Assembly: GCF_003945545.1 (NCBI RefSeq)
Contig: NZ_CP029617.1
Coordinates: 3,297,001 to 3,361,000, forward strand
DNA length: 64,000 bases
Direction: 5' to 3'
Source: Streptomyces sp. WAC 01529
Lineage (GTDB): Bacteria; Actinomycetota; Actinomycetes; Streptomycetales; Streptomycetaceae
Both the position numbers and the translations under genes were made by a program. How positions within the stretch are numbered: the first letter of the stretch is position 1; the number at the start of each line of letters is the position of its first letter. This document shows positions 53,035 through 64,000 of this stretch, piece after piece. Below the pieces are notes generated by a model. That model did no database searches. It saw only the letters and a list, made by a program, of their open reading frames with translations, and was not told the DNA's origin.

Positions 53035-54372
53035 CTACCCCGCCGCCGGAACTGCCGCCGGAAGCACCGCCGAGACGCGGAAACCGCCGCCGTCCGTCGG
53101 ACCCGACACGAACACCCCGCCGAGTGCCAGCACCCGCTCCTTCATGCCCACCAGGCCGTTGCCCCCGCTCGGCAACCTCGCGTCCGAGGGACCGGCCTCC
53201 GGCGGCGGCTCGTTCTCCACCTGCATCGCGATCTCCGAGACGCGGTGCGCGAGCCGCACATAGGTCTTCGCGCCCGCCGCGTGCTTGTGCACGTTGGTCA
53301 GCGCCTCCTGCACCACGCGGTACGCCGTCTGCTCCACATCGGCGGCGTAGCCACGCGGCTCCCCCTCCACCGACAGGTCGACCGCCATCCCCGCGTCCCT
53401 CGACTGCCCCACCAACTCGTCGACGTCCGCCAGGCACGGCCCGTCCTCGTCCACCGCCCGCGACGCCGCCGCGGCCGCGGCCGCCGCGTGCCCCACGGCG
53501 GCCAGCGGCACCGGATCCACCGGCTTCGCGCTCTTCGCACCGTCGCCGTCGCCCGTGCGCAGCACCCCGAGCATCTGCCGCAGCTCCGTCAGCGCCTGGC
53601 GGCCCATGTCACCGACGAGCGCCGCGTTCTTCACGGCCTTCTCCGGGTCCTTCCTGGCCACCGCCTGCAACGCCGCCGCGTGTACGACCATCAGGCTCAC
53701 CCGGTGCGCCACCACGTCGTGCATCTCGCGGGCGATCCGCGTCCGCTCCTCGTTGCGCGCCCACTCCGCGCGCTCCTCCGCGCGCTCGGCGAGCAGCTGA
53801 AGCTCCCGCTCCAGGTCGTCCGCCCGCTCCCGCAGGCTCTCCATCAGCCGCCGCCGCGCGCCCACGTACAGCCCGAGCAGCACCGGCGGGGCCGTGACGC
53901 CGATCGCCGCCGCGACGGCGAAGAACGGCACGAACTCGCTGCCTATCGGCGGATGCGAGCCCTCCTTGGCCAGGTCCTGGCTGGCCCGCACCAGCGCGAC
54001 GATCAGCGTCCCCGCCATCGACATGCCCGCGAGCACACCGGTGATGCGGCGCGGCAGCTCCGAGGCCGCCAGCGTGTAAAGGCCGACTATCGTCAGCAGA
54101 AAGCCCATCTGGGCGGGTGTGATCGCGATGGATATGAGCACCACGGCCACGGGCCAGCGCCGCCGCAGCAGCAGTGCCGCGCCCGCGAGGATCCCGAAGC
54201 CGACCCCCACCGCGGTCGGCAGCCCCGCGTCCCGCGCGAAGGCCACCCCCTCGGCCCCGCACTCCGCCGCGGACACCACCGCGAGCCCCACATCCAACGC
54301 GGCCGCGCGCCGCCTCTCCCACCACCACGGCCCGGTCATGGCCGCGGTGTGGTCGTCCCCCGTCGTGGTCAT
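53035..54372 (-). CDS. Sensor histidine kinase, DesK/NarL class, no adjacent regulator
   Basis: A 445-aa kinase: five to six transmembrane segments (about 25-175), a dimerisation coil (178-210), a HisKA_3 domain with phospho-accepting His 218 in REMHDVVAHRVSL, and a HATPase_c domain with the N box in VQEALTNVHKHA and the G box GNGLVGMKERV. This class normally pairs with a NarL-type response regulator, but none is adjacent on either side, so it is an orphan or its partner is elsewhere. ATG 54372. The signal is unknown; few loops are large enough to be an extracellular sensor, so it may sense the membrane. Confidence 0.92.
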   Translation of the reverse strand: MTTTGDDHTAAMTGPWWWERRRAAALDVGLAVVSAAECGAEGVAFARDAGLPTAVGVGFGILAGAALLLRRRWPVAVVLISIAITPAQMGFLLTIVGLYTLAASELPRRITGVLAGMSMAGTLIVALVRASQDLAKEGSHPPIGSEFVPFFAVAAAIGVTAPPVLLGLYVGARRRLMESLRERADDLERELQLLAERAEERAEWARNEERTRIAREMHDVVAHRVSLMVVHAAALQAVARKDPEKAVKNAALVGDMGRQALTELRQMLGVLRTGDGDGAKSAKPVDPVPLAAVGHAAAAAAAASRAVDEDGPCLADVDELVGQSRDAGMAVDLSVEGEPRGYAADVEQTAYRVVQEALTNVHKHAAGAKTYVRLAHRVSEIAMQVENEPPPEAGPSDARLPSGGNGLVGMKERVLALGGVFVSGPTDGGGFRVSAVLPAAVPAAG

Positions 54373-54514
54373 GCCTTCCAGCGTACGGGCGTTCCATGTC
54401 GGTTTTCCGGTGAGTTTCCGGCTCCCCCTGCCGTCGCACGCAAGGCCGTTGGTACGGCATAGTGTTGGGTGCCTGTTCGGCGGACCGGCTAACTGTCCGG
54501 TTCGGTCGGATTAT

Positions 54515-54586
54515 TCCCCCGTGGTGTAATTGGCAGCACTGTGGCTTTTGGTGCCATCTGTCCGGGTTCGAGTCCTGGCGGGGGAG
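54515..54586 (+). tRNA. tRNA-Gln (anticodon UUG)
   Basis: A 72-base class I tRNA. The acceptor stem TCCCCCG pairs with CGGGGGA (54579-54585), the discriminator is G, and the anticodon stem TGGC/GCCA holds loop TTTTGGT, so the anticodon is UUG reading CAA. The T-loop is GGGTTCGAGTCC. CCA is not encoded. Located between the sensor kinase gene and glmU. Confidence 0.95.
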
Positions 54587-54713
54587 CCTTCTTCGGTCCG
54601 GGTCCCGGCCTCTTGGTCGGGACCCGCCCCCATTTCCACCCCCCTACGCCCCGGTATCCTGCGGATGTCCACCCCACAGAGGCACAAGCCATCCGAAGCC
54701 GAAGGGCATCCCT

Positions 54714-56159
54714 GTGAGCGCAACCCGCCCGGCCGTCGTCGTCCTCGCAGCGGGTGAGGGCACCCGTATGAAGTCGGACCTCCCCAAGGTCCTGCATGAG
54801 ATCTGTGGCCGGTCCCTCATCGGGCACGTGCTCCACGCCGCCTCCGCGCTCACCCCCGAGCGGCTCGTCACCGTCGTCGGCTTCCAGAGCGAGCAGGTCA
54901 AGGAGCACCTGCGCGCCGTCGCCCCGGACGTCCGCACCGCCTACCAGGCGGAGCAGAACGGCACCGGTCACGCCGTCCGCATCGGCCTCGAGGAGCTCGG
55001 CGGCCCGGTCGACGGGACCGTCATCGTCGTATGCGGCGACACCCCGCTGCTCACCGGCGCGACGCTGCGAAAGCTCGCCGCCACGCACAGCGGCGACGGG
55101 AACGCCGTGACCGTGCTGACCGCCGAGGTGCCGGACGCGACCGGGTACGGCCGCATCGTGCGCGACGTCGAGAGCGGCGCGGTCACCGCGATCGTCGAGC
55201 ACAAGGACGCCACCGAGGCGCAGCGCGCGATCCGTGAGATCAACTCCGGGGTCTTCGCCTTCGACGGACGGCTCCTTGCGGAAGCCCTCGGCAAGGTGCG
55301 CACGGACAACAGCCAGGGCGAGGAGTACCTGACGGACGTCCTGGGGATCCTGCGCGAGGCCGGTCACCGCGTCGGCGCGTCCGTGGCCGGGGACCACGAG
55401 GAGATCGCGGGGATCAACAACCGCGTCCAACTGGCGCAGGCGCGGCGGACGTTGAACGACCGGCTGCTGAACGAGGCGATGCTGGCGGGCGTCACGGTGG
55501 TGGATCCGGCCTCGACGTGGGTCGACGCGACGGTCACCTTCGAGCAGGACGCGGTCGTGCACCCCGGTACGCAGCTCCAGGGCGCCACGCACCTGGGCAA
55601 GGGCGCCGAGGTGGGCCCCCATTCGCGGCTGAAGGACACGAAGGTCGGTCCGGGCGCCCGGGTGGACAACAGCGTGTCGGACAGCGCCGAGATCGGGGAG
55701 GGGGCGAGCGTCGGCCCGTTCGCGTATCTGCGGCCCGGCACCCGGCTTGGAGTGAAGGCCAAGGCGGGTACGTATGTGGAGATGAAGAACGCGACGGTCG
55801 GCGACGGTTCGAAGGTGCCGCACCTGTCGTACGTGGGCGACGCGACGATCGGCGAGCACTCCAACATCGGTGCGGCGAGCGTCTTCGTGAACTACGACGG
55901 CGAGGCGAAGCACCACACGACGGTGGGCTCCCACTGCCGTACCGGTTCGGACAACATGTTTGTGGCTCCTGTCACGGTTGGGGACGGTGCGTACACCGCT
56001 GCCGGGTCTGTGATCACGAAGGACGTGCCGGCGGGTTCGCTGGCCGTGGCCCGGGGCCAGCAGCGGAATATCGAGGGCTGGGTGGCCCGCAAGCGTCCGG
56101 GGAGCGCGGCCGCGAAGGCGGCCGAGGCGGCGTCCCGGGAGGCGGACAGCGCAAGCTGA
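54714..56159 (+). CDS. glmU: Bifunctional UDP-N-acetylglucosamine pyrophosphorylase / glucosamine-1-phosphate N-acetyltransferase
   Basis: A 481-aa enzyme making UDP-GlcNAc, precursor of peptidoglycan. The N-terminal uridyltransferase has LAAGEGTRMKSDLPKVLH (11-28) and later GNGTGHA-like AEQNGTGHAVR. The C-terminal left-handed beta-helix acetyltransferase (about 255-455) shows hexapeptide repeats and the family segments KNATVGDGSKVPHLSYVGDA and NYDGEAKHHT. An Ala/Glu-rich tail follows. GTG 54714 has GAAGGG upstream. Followed by prs, a conserved order. Confidence 0.96.
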   Translation: MSATRPAVVVLAAGEGTRMKSDLPKVLHEICGRSLIGHVLHAASALTPERLVTVVGFQSEQVKEHLRAVAPDVRTAYQAEQNGTGHAVRIGLEELGGPVDGTVIVVCGDTPLLTGATLRKLAATHSGDGNAVTVLTAEVPDATGYGRIVRDVESGAVTAIVEHKDATEAQRAIREINSGVFAFDGRLLAEALGKVRTDNSQGEEYLTDVLGILREAGHRVGASVAGDHEEIAGINNRVQLAQARRTLNDRLLNEAMLAGVTVVDPASTWVDATVTFEQDAVVHPGTQLQGATHLGKGAEVGPHSRLKDTKVGPGARVDNSVSDSAEIGEGASVGPFAYLRPGTRLGVKAKAGTYVEMKNATVGDGSKVPHLSYVGDATIGEHSNIGAASVFVNYDGEAKHHTTVGSHCRTGSDNMFVAPVTVGDGAYTAAGSVITKDVPAGSLAVARGQQRNIEGWVARKRPGSAAAKAAEAASREADSAS

Positions 56160-56275
56160 CCGGAAACAGGTGCGTCTGACACGGCGTACCGTGATAGGTG
56201 CACACATTCGGCCGACTCGACGCACCGGGACGCGTGAGTACGGCAGCGGGAAGAACTCTCTGAGGAGACAGTGCT

Positions 56276-57250
56276 GTGACCGGGATCAAGACGACCGGCG
56301 AGAAGAAGTTGATGCTCTTCTCCGGCCGCGCCCACCCCGAGTTGGCCGAGGAGGTCGCACACAAGCTGGGTGTCGGCATCGTGCCGACGAAGGCCTTCGA
56401 TTTCGCCAACGGCGAGATCTACGTCCGCTACCAGGAGTCGGCGCGTGGCGCCGACTGCTTCTTGATCCAGAGCCACACCGCTCCGATCAACAAGTGGATC
56501 ATGGAGCAGCTGATCATGATCGACGCGCTGAAGCGCGCGTCGGCCCGCTCCATCACCGTCATCGTGCCGTTCTACGGTTACGCGCGCCAGGACAAGAAGC
56601 ACCGCGGGCGTGAACCGATTTCGGCGCGTCTGATCGCCGACCTGATGAAGACCGCGGGCGCCGACCGCATCCTCACGGTCGACCTGCACACCGACCAGAT
56701 CCAGGGCTTCTTCGACGGGCCCGTCGATCATCTCTTCGCGCTGCCGATCCTCGCGGACTACGTGGGCGCGAAGGTGGACCGCTCGAAGCTGACGGTGGTC
56801 TCCCCCGACGCCGGCCGCGTCCGCGTGGCCGACCGCTGGTGCGACCGGCTCGGCGCCCCGTTGGCGATTGTCCACAAGCGCCGCGACAAGGACGTCGCCA
56901 ACCAGGTCACCGTGCACGAGGTGGTCGGTGAGGTGAAGGGCCGCGTCTGCGTCCTGGTCGACGACATGATCGACACGGGCGGCACGATCTGCGCCGCCGC
57001 CGACGCGCTCTTCGCGCACGGCGCCGAGGACGTCATCGTGACGGCCACGCACGGCGTGCTCTCCGGCCCGGCCGCGGACCGCCTGAAGAACTCCAAGGTG
57101 AGCGAGTTCGTCTTCACGGACACGCTGCCGACCCCGGGCGAGCTGGAGCTGGACAAGATCACGGTGCTCTCGATCGCGCCGACGATCGCGAACGCGGTCC
57201 GTGAGGTCTTCGAGGACGGCTCGGTGACGAGCCTCTTCGAGGAGCAGTAG
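56276..57250 (+). CDS. prs: Ribose-phosphate pyrophosphokinase (PRPP synthetase)
   Basis: A 324-aa class I PRPP synthetase. Visible are the flexible-loop and ATP-contact FDFANGEIYVRYQESARG, the catalytic-loop PFYGYARQDKKHRGREPIS, and the PRPP-binding DDMIDTGGTICAAADAL. It makes PRPP for nucleotides, His and Trp. GTG 56276 has GAGGAGA 7 bases upstream. It lies 116 bases after glmU and 164 bases before rplY, probably with a hairpin between prs and rplY. Confidence 0.96.
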   Translation: MTGIKTTGEKKLMLFSGRAHPELAEEVAHKLGVGIVPTKAFDFANGEIYVRYQESARGADCFLIQSHTAPINKWIMEQLIMIDALKRASARSITVIVPFYGYARQDKKHRGREPISARLIADLMKTAGADRILTVDLHTDQIQGFFDGPVDHLFALPILADYVGAKVDRSKLTVVSPDAGRVRVADRWCDRLGAPLAIVHKRRDKDVANQVTVHEVVGEVKGRVCVLVDDMIDTGGTICAAADALFAHGAEDVIVTATHGVLSGPAADRLKNSKVSEFVFTDTLPTPGELELDKITVLSIAPTIANAVREVFEDGSVTSLFEEQ

Positions 57251-57266
57251 AGATCCTTTTGGGTGT

Positions 57267-57326
57267 GGCCTCCCGGCCGAGTAGACTGCTCAAGTTGCTC
57301 GGCGAGGGAGGCCTCACCTTTTGGTG
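57267..57326 (+). promoter_or_regulatory. Two hairpins in the rplY leader / prs downstream region
   Basis: The first is GGCCTCCC and GCCGAG (57267-57281) pairing with CTCGGC and GGGAGGCC (57298-57313), with a small internal loop; the second is CACC-TTTT-GGTG (57315-57326). They may terminate prs transcripts. Alternatively they may be an RNA leader controlling the ribosomal-protein gene rplY. Confidence 0.5.
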
Positions 57327-57414
57327 GGGCGGTCCGTTATCGACGCGCTCTTCGTAGCAGGCCAGTCGTATGGCCGGGTAACCCCATCCGACACCTGTTG
57401 TACGAGGAGTGCAC

Positions 57415-58011
57415 ATGTCCGAGGTCAAGATCTCCGCCGAGACCCGCAACGAGTTCGGCAAGGGCGCCTCGCGCCGCATCCGCCGCGAGAACAAGGTTCC
57501 CGGCGTTCTCTACGGCCACGGCGCCGACCCGGTCCACCTGACCCTGCCGGGCCACGAGCTGCTGCTCGCCCTGCGTACCCCGAACGTCCTGATCTCCCTG
57601 GACGTCGACGGCCAGAAGACCCAGCTGGCGATCCCGAAGGCCGTGCAGCGCGACGCCCTCCGTCAGGGCATCCTCAAGCACGTCGACCTGCTCCTCGTGC
57701 GCAGCGGCGAGAAGGTCACGGTCGAGATCCCGGTCCACACCGAGGGCGAGCTGGCCCCGGGCAGCAACCTCCTCGAGCACGTGCTGAGCACGCTGCCGGT
57801 CGAGGCCGAGGCCACGCACATCCCGACTGAGGTCACCGTCTCCATCGCGGGCCTGGAGGCCGGCGCGTCCATCCTCGCGAAGGACATCCCGCTGCCGTCC
57901 GGCTCCAAGCTGGCGATCGACGAGGACGCGGTCGTCCTCCAGGTCCTGGCCGCGCAGGCCGAGGAGGCCCCGGCCGACTCCGCCGAGGGCGACGCGTCCG
58001 CCGAGGCCTGA
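57415..58011 (+). CDS. rplY: 50S ribosomal protein L25 / general stress protein Ctc
   Basis: A 198-aa long-form L25 (TL5/Ctc type). The N-terminal 5S rRNA-binding domain (1-90) has [30 protein letters not shown] in outline. The C-terminal domain (95-185) has [13 protein letters not shown] and [19 protein letters not shown], then an acidic Ala-rich tail. ATG 57415 is preferred to GTG 57409 because GAGGAG is 5 bases upstream. Between prs and pth, as in most Gram-positive bacteria. Confidence 0.95.
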   Translation: MSEVKISAETRNEFGKGASRRIRRENKVPGVLYGHGADPVHLTLPGHELLLALRTPNVLISLDVDGQKTQLAIPKAVQRDALRQGILKHVDLLLVRSGEKVTVEIPVHTEGELAPGSNLLEHVLSTLPVEAEATHIPTEVTVSIAGLEAGASILAKDIPLPSGSKLAIDEDAVVLQVLAAQAEEAPADSAEGDASAEA

Positions 58012-58090
58012 TCCTCGCGACGTACATTCGGCACGGCAGCCGCCGCTCCCTCGGGGGGCGGCGGCTGCCGCGTATGAAGGAGACATGCAC

Positions 58091-58687
58091 GTGACGACCG
58101 ACGCCAACGCCCCCTGGCTGATCGCGGGCCTCGGCAATCCCGGCCCCGAGTACGCCATGAACCGGCACAACGTGGGTTTCATGGTGGCCGACCTGCTCGC
58201 GCACCGCATCGGCGCCAAGTTCAAGCGGGCCGCGAAGGCGCAGGCCCAGGTGGTCGAGGGCCGGATCGGGGCGCCGGGACCCGCGAGCCGCCGGGTGATC
58301 CTCGTGAAGCCCATGTCGTACATGAACGTCTCGGGTGGTCCCGTGACGGCGCTGCGCGACTTCTACAAGGTGCCGACGGAGCACATCGTCGCGGTCCACG
58401 ACGAGCTGGACATCGACTACGGCATGCTGCGGCTGAAGCTGGGCGGCGGCGACAACGGCCACAACGGCCTGAAGTCGATGACGAAGGCGATGGGCCCCGA
58501 CTACCACCGGGTGCGCTTCGGCATCGGCCGCCCGCCGGGCCGGATGCAGGTCGCGGACTTCGTACTGAAGGACTTCTCGTCCGCGGAACGCAAGGAACTG
58601 GACTACTTCGTGGACCGCGCGGCGGACGCGGTGGAAGCCCTGATCATCGAGGGCCTGGAGCGAGCCCAGAGCACGTACAACTCCTGA
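58091..58687 (+). CDS. pth: Peptidyl-tRNA hydrolase
   Basis: A 198-aa enzyme that frees tRNA from drop-off peptidyl-tRNA. Motifs are [21 protein letters not shown] with the catalytic His, [22 protein letters not shown], and [15 protein letters not shown] 58091 is chosen because AAGGAG is 8 bases upstream of it and only 2 bases from ATG 58085. Convergent with ppc over repeat copy 4. Confidence 0.95.
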   Translation: MTTDANAPWLIAGLGNPGPEYAMNRHNVGFMVADLLAHRIGAKFKRAAKAQAQVVEGRIGAPGPASRRVILVKPMSYMNVSGGPVTALRDFYKVPTEHIVAVHDELDIDYGMLRLKLGGGDNGHNGLKSMTKAMGPDYHRVRFGIGRPPGRMQVADFVLKDFSSAERKELDYFVDRAADAVEALIIEGLERAQSTYNS

Positions 58688-58711
58688 GCACTTTCAGGGC
58701 CTATCAGGGGC

Positions 58712-58772
58712 GCCCCGCAAGGAGCGCCCCGAAGGGGCGCGGGGAACTGCGCGCCCAGCCCCCACGCACCCG
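58712..58772. repeat. Dispersed palindromic repeat, copy 4
   Basis: Starts GGGGCGCCCCGCAAGGAGCG and continues with GCGCCCC-GAA-GGGGCGC (58724-58740 stem), then GGGGAACTGCGCGCCCAGCC, the inverse of the copy 1 arm. It lies in the 92-base gap between convergent pth and ppc and probably terminates both. Confidence 0.85.
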
Positions 58773-58779
58773 CAGAAAA

Positions 58780-61524
<2,745 letters not shown>

Positions 61525-61805
61525 AGGTGCGGCTCCTTGCAGTGTTTGAAGCTCGTCTGGGAGGGGTCCCGGAAAGGATCCGGGGAGATTCAGAGCGGAC
61601 CGCGCTGTCCGACCGTTTCCAAGGATAGGTGTCACTTCGTGCCACGGAAGTTTCGGCCACTTGCCGAGACGCTCCGCCACTTGCCCGGAAGCTCGGCGCT
61701 GCCATACTTACGTCGCCGTAGGTTACGGAACCGTAGGAAGCGGTACCCGTGCCTGTGCACCGCTCTCTCTCGACCTTGACCCTCGACCCCACAGGGGACG
61801 TGCCC

Positions 61806-62813
61806 ATGACGACAGCTTCCGATGCGCCCACCGAGACCGATGTGATCGACGCCGCTCCCGCCCAGGGGGCGGACTCCACGAGCACCCTTCCGCCCGCGAC
61901 CCTGGGCGGTGAGCAGAAGCGGTCCCTCGAACAGCTGACGCTGCTCCTGTTCATCGTCGTCCCGTTCGTCGCCCTGCTCGGGGCGGTCCCGCTGGCCTGG
62001 GGCTGGGGGGTGAGCTGGCTCGATATCGGCCTGCTCGTCTTCATGTACTACCTGGGGTGCCACGGCATCACGATCGGCTTCCACCGCTACTTCACGCACG
62101 GCGCCTTCAAGGCGAAGCGGCCGCTGCGGATCGCGCTCGCGGTCGCCGGTTCGATGGCCGTGGAGGGCCCGGTCGTGCGCTGGGTGGCCGACCACCGCAA
62201 GCACCACAAGTTCTCCGACGCCGAGGGCGACCCGCACTCGCCGTGGCGTTTCGGTGAGACGGTCCCGGCCCTGATGAAGGGCCTGTGGTGGGCGCACATC
62301 GGCTGGATGTTCGACGAGGAGCGCACCCCGCAGGACAAGTACGCGCCGGACCTGGTCAAGGACCCGGTGATCCGCCGCATCTCCCGGCAGTTCCTGTTCT
62401 GGACGATCGTCTCGCTGGCCATTCCGCCGCTGGTCGGCGGCCTGGTGACGATGTCGTGGTGGGGCGCTTTCACGGCGTTCTTCTGGGGCTCGCTGGTCCG
62501 TGTGGCGCTGCTGCACCACGTGACCTGGTCGATCAACTCCATCTGCCACGCGGTCGGCAAGCGGCCCTTCAAGTCGCGTGACCGCTCGGGCAACGTGTGG
62601 TGGCTCGCGGTGCTCTCCTGCGGCGAGTCCTGGCACAACCTCCACCACGCCGACCCGACGTCGGCGCGGCACGGCGTGATGAAGGGGCAGCTCGACTCCT
62701 CCGCGCGGATCATCCGCTGGTGCGAGCGGCTCGGCTGGGCGTACGACGTGCGGTGGCCCTCGAAGGACCGCATCGACGCCCGCCGACGGCCGCAGGCCGC
62801 TGACGCGGCATGA
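61806..62813 (+). CDS. Acyl-CoA / fatty acid desaturase (delta-9 type)
   Basis: A 335-aa membrane desaturase. The three histidine boxes are intact: HRYFTH (near 97), HRKHHK (near 134) and HNLHH (near 279), which bind the di-iron centre. Four or more hydrophobic segments are present (for example 41-65, 66-85, 195-225). It introduces a double bond into saturated acyl chains and adjusts membrane fluidity. ATG 61806 has AGGGGAC 6 bases upstream; an earlier in-frame GTG 61749 is less likely. The stop overlaps the next gene, a TetR regulator, by 4 bases. Confidence 0.92.
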   Translation: MTTASDAPTETDVIDAAPAQGADSTSTLPPATLGGEQKRSLEQLTLLLFIVVPFVALLGAVPLAWGWGVSWLDIGLLVFMYYLGCHGITIGFHRYFTHGAFKAKRPLRIALAVAGSMAVEGPVVRWVADHRKHHKFSDAEGDPHSPWRFGETVPALMKGLWWAHIGWMFDEERTPQDKYAPDLVKDPVIRRISRQFLFWTIVSLAIPPLVGGLVTMSWWGAFTAFFWGSLVRVALLHHVTWSINSICHAVGKRPFKSRDRSGNVWWLAVLSCGESWHNLHHADPTSARHGVMKGQLDSSARIIRWCERLGWAYDVRWPSKDRIDARRRPQAADAA

Positions 62814-63496
62814 TGGACGACGTGGCGACCGACTCCAGCAATTCCAGCCCTGCCGGCAAAGAGAAGCAGCCCCGGCGCACCCGCCGCACCCGGATGACGG
62901 GTGCCGAGCGCCGGGAGCAGTTGCTGGACATCGGCCGCACCCTCTTCGCCGCGAAGGGGTTCGAGGGCACGTCGGTGGAGGAGATCGCGGCGAAGGCCGG
63001 GGTCTCCAAGCCGGTGGTCTACGAGCACTTCGGCGGCAAGGAGGGGCTGTACGCGGTCGTCGTGGACCGTGAGATGCGCCAGCTCCTGGACATGGTGACC
63101 AGCGCGCTCACCGCCGGGCACCCCCGGGAACTGCTCGAACAGGCCGCGTTCGCCCTGCTCGACTACATCGAGACGTACACGGACGGCTTCCGCATCCTGG
63201 TCCGCGACTCCCCCGTCGCCCAGTCCACGGGCACCTTCGCCTCCCTCATCTCCGACATCGCCACGCAGGTCGAGGACATCCTGGGCCAGGAGTTCAAGGG
63301 CCGCGGTTTCGACCAGAAGCTGGCACCGCTGTACGCGCAGGCGCTGGTCGGCATGGTGGCGCTGACGGGCCAGTGGTGGCTGGACGTCCGCAAGCCGAAG
63401 AAGGCGGAGGTGGCGGCGCACCTCGTCAATCTGGCGTGGCACGGCCTCGACGGCCTGGAACCGAAGCCCCGCCTGATAGGCCACCGCAAGAGCTGA
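62810..63496 (+). CDS. TetR-family regulator coupled to the desaturase
   Basis: A 228-aa regulator. A disordered basic N-terminus (1-30) precedes the HTH domain (about 33-80: LLDIGRTLFAAKGFEGTSVEEIAAKAGVSKPVVYEHFGGKEGLY). The ligand domain is long and Trp-containing. ATG 62810 overlaps the desaturase stop (ATGA), so the two are translated together. By analogy with DesT of Pseudomonas, a TetR repressor of desaturase genes that senses acyl-CoA, it probably controls its own operon; this is inferred. Its 3' end overlaps the convergent VOC gene by 71 bases. Confidence 0.88.
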   Translation: MMDDVATDSSNSSPAGKEKQPRRTRRTRMTGAERREQLLDIGRTLFAAKGFEGTSVEEIAAKAGVSKPVVYEHFGGKEGLYAVVVDREMRQLLDMVTSALTAGHPRELLEQAAFALLDYIETYTDGFRILVRDSPVAQSTGTFASLISDIATQVEDILGQEFKGRGFDQKLAPLYAQALVGMVALTGQWWLDVRKPKKAEVAAHLVNLAWHGLDGLEPKPRLIGHRKS

Positions 63497-63866
63497 CGGC
63501 TTCCGGGGGCGAGGGTTCGAGGAATTCGAGCCGGTTCCCGACCGGGTCCTGGGAGTAGAACCGCCGGTGTCCCGGCAGGTGCTCGTCCCAGGTGACCTCG
63601 GCGCCCCGCGCCGCCAGCCGGGCCGCGTATGCCTGGATGTCCCGGACCCGCAACCCTGGGTGCGCCTTCCCGGCGGGCCTGAACTCCTCCTCGACGCCCA
63701 GGTGCAGCCGTACGCCGCCCGCCTCGAACCAGCAGCCTCCGCGCGCCGCGAGGGCGGGCGGCTTGGGTGTCTCCGTCATGCCGAGCACGTCGGCGTAGTA
63801 CGCGCGCAGGAGCACTTCGCTGCCGGGCGGGGCTGCCAGCTGGACGTGGTCGATGACCCTGAGCAT
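63426..63866 (-). CDS. VOC-family (glyoxalase-fold) protein
   Basis: A 146-aa VOC protein beginning MLRVIDHVQLAAPPGSEVLLRAYYADVLGM, with GGCWFEAGGVRLHLGVEEEFRP and HRRFYSQDPVGNRLEFLEP (typical VOC metal-ligand strand near residue 117). The last 24 residues (PPEAVSSCGGLSGGASVPGRRGRATPD in outline) are disordered and lie in the overlap with the convergent TetR gene, so the true end is past the folded domain. Overlaps the preceding methyltransferase stop by 1 base (TGATG), so the two are coupled. Reaction unknown. Confidence 0.82.
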   Translation of the reverse strand: MLRVIDHVQLAAPPGSEVLLRAYYADVLGMTETPKPPALAARGGCWFEAGGVRLHLGVEEEFRPAGKAHPGLRVRDIQAYAARLAARGAEVTWDEHLPGHRRFYSQDPVGNRLEFLEPSPPEAVSSCGGLSGGASVPGRRGRATPD

Positions 63867-64000
63867 CAGGCGTCCCCCCTGCGCGCCACCGCGAACACCC
63901 GCCGGAACGGGAAGACCGTGCCGTGCTCCCTGGCGGGGTACGCCTCGCGCAGGAGTGCCCCGTACTCCGCGAGGAACGCCTCCCGTGCCTGAGCGTCGTC
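63866..64000 (-). CDS. SAM-dependent methyltransferase, trans-aconitate methyltransferase-like, C-terminal part only
   Basis: Only the last 44 codons are in the window, ending at the TGA (63868-63866). The visible end reads FLAEYGALLREAYPAREHG and TVFPFRRVFAVARRG, which matches the C-terminus of trans-aconitate 2-methyltransferase (Tam)-like proteins. It probably acts with the VOC gene, to which it is coupled by a 1-base overlap. The start and SAM motifs are outside the window. Confidence 0.7.
   Translation of the reverse strand, partial: DDAQAREAFLAEYGALLREAYPAREHGTVFPFRRVFAVARRGDA

Overview
The window is a 64 kb piece of a high-GC actinobacterial chromosome, almost certainly Streptomyces or a close relative. 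This is judged from the strong third-position GC bias, GTG and TTG starts, abundant strong SD sequences, a tRNA-Leu with anticodon UAA (the developmental tRNA gene bldA), and a set and order of genes (eno, ftsB, DUF501, ppx; two Rpf-type proteins; mazG, mfd; glmU, prs, rplY, pth; ppc) that matches what I know of Streptomyces. No species is named because the sequence alone does not decide it.

Region 1-8.4 kb is catabolic: the 3' part of a thiolase gene, small hypotheticals, a Bax-inhibitor-like membrane protein, and a p-hydroxybenzoate module. In that module pobA and an aromatic-acid transporter diverge from a regulator built of two fused IclR units. bldA (8449-8531, minus) follows. Next come an FtsX-type ABC exporter, a cyclopropane-fatty-acid synthase-like methyltransferase, a type II NADH dehydrogenase, and a TetR/VOC divergent pair with two identical palindromic operators.

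Region 16.7-26 kb is largely housekeeping: ppx, DUF501, ftsB and eno, two Rpf-type muralytic proteins (rpfA behind a ydaO-type cyclic-di-AMP riboswitch), a P450, mazG and a SurA-like lipoprotein. Region 26-35 kb holds a TPR-containing Ser/Thr kinase with a membrane partner, an unusual HTH-N6-methylase-TRD protein with an altered catalytic motif, several lipoproteins (one an HNH nuclease), a MOSC protein and a SnoaL-like protein. Region 35-46 kb holds mfd, a DUF2079 membrane protein, a second FtsX-type ABC exporter paralogous to the first, and a DHA2-type MFS efflux pump with several palindromes in front of it.

Region 46-53 kb is the most unusual part. After a DivIVA-like coiled-coil protein come two divergent gene pairs made almost wholly of polymorphic-toxin and immunity domains: a WHH (HNH/EndoVII) nuclease-like domain fused to SUKH; an Imm35/YrhB-like, deaminase-like, SUKH-4 protein of 1005 aa with long repeats; a YwqJ-like deaminase; and a SUKH-3 protein. 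None shows a secretion signal. Region 53-64 kb has an unpaired DesK/NarL-class sensor kinase, tRNA-Gln(UUG), glmU-prs-rplY-pth, ppc, a fatty-acid desaturase translationally coupled to a TetR regulator, a VOC protein and the end of a methyltransferase gene.

Between genes there are strong GC-rich hairpins at convergent ends and a dispersed palindromic repeat family (core GCGCAGTTCCCCGCGCCCC) at four loci. I saw no insertion sequence, prophage or CRISPR array. By eye, no called gene contains an in-frame TTA codon.
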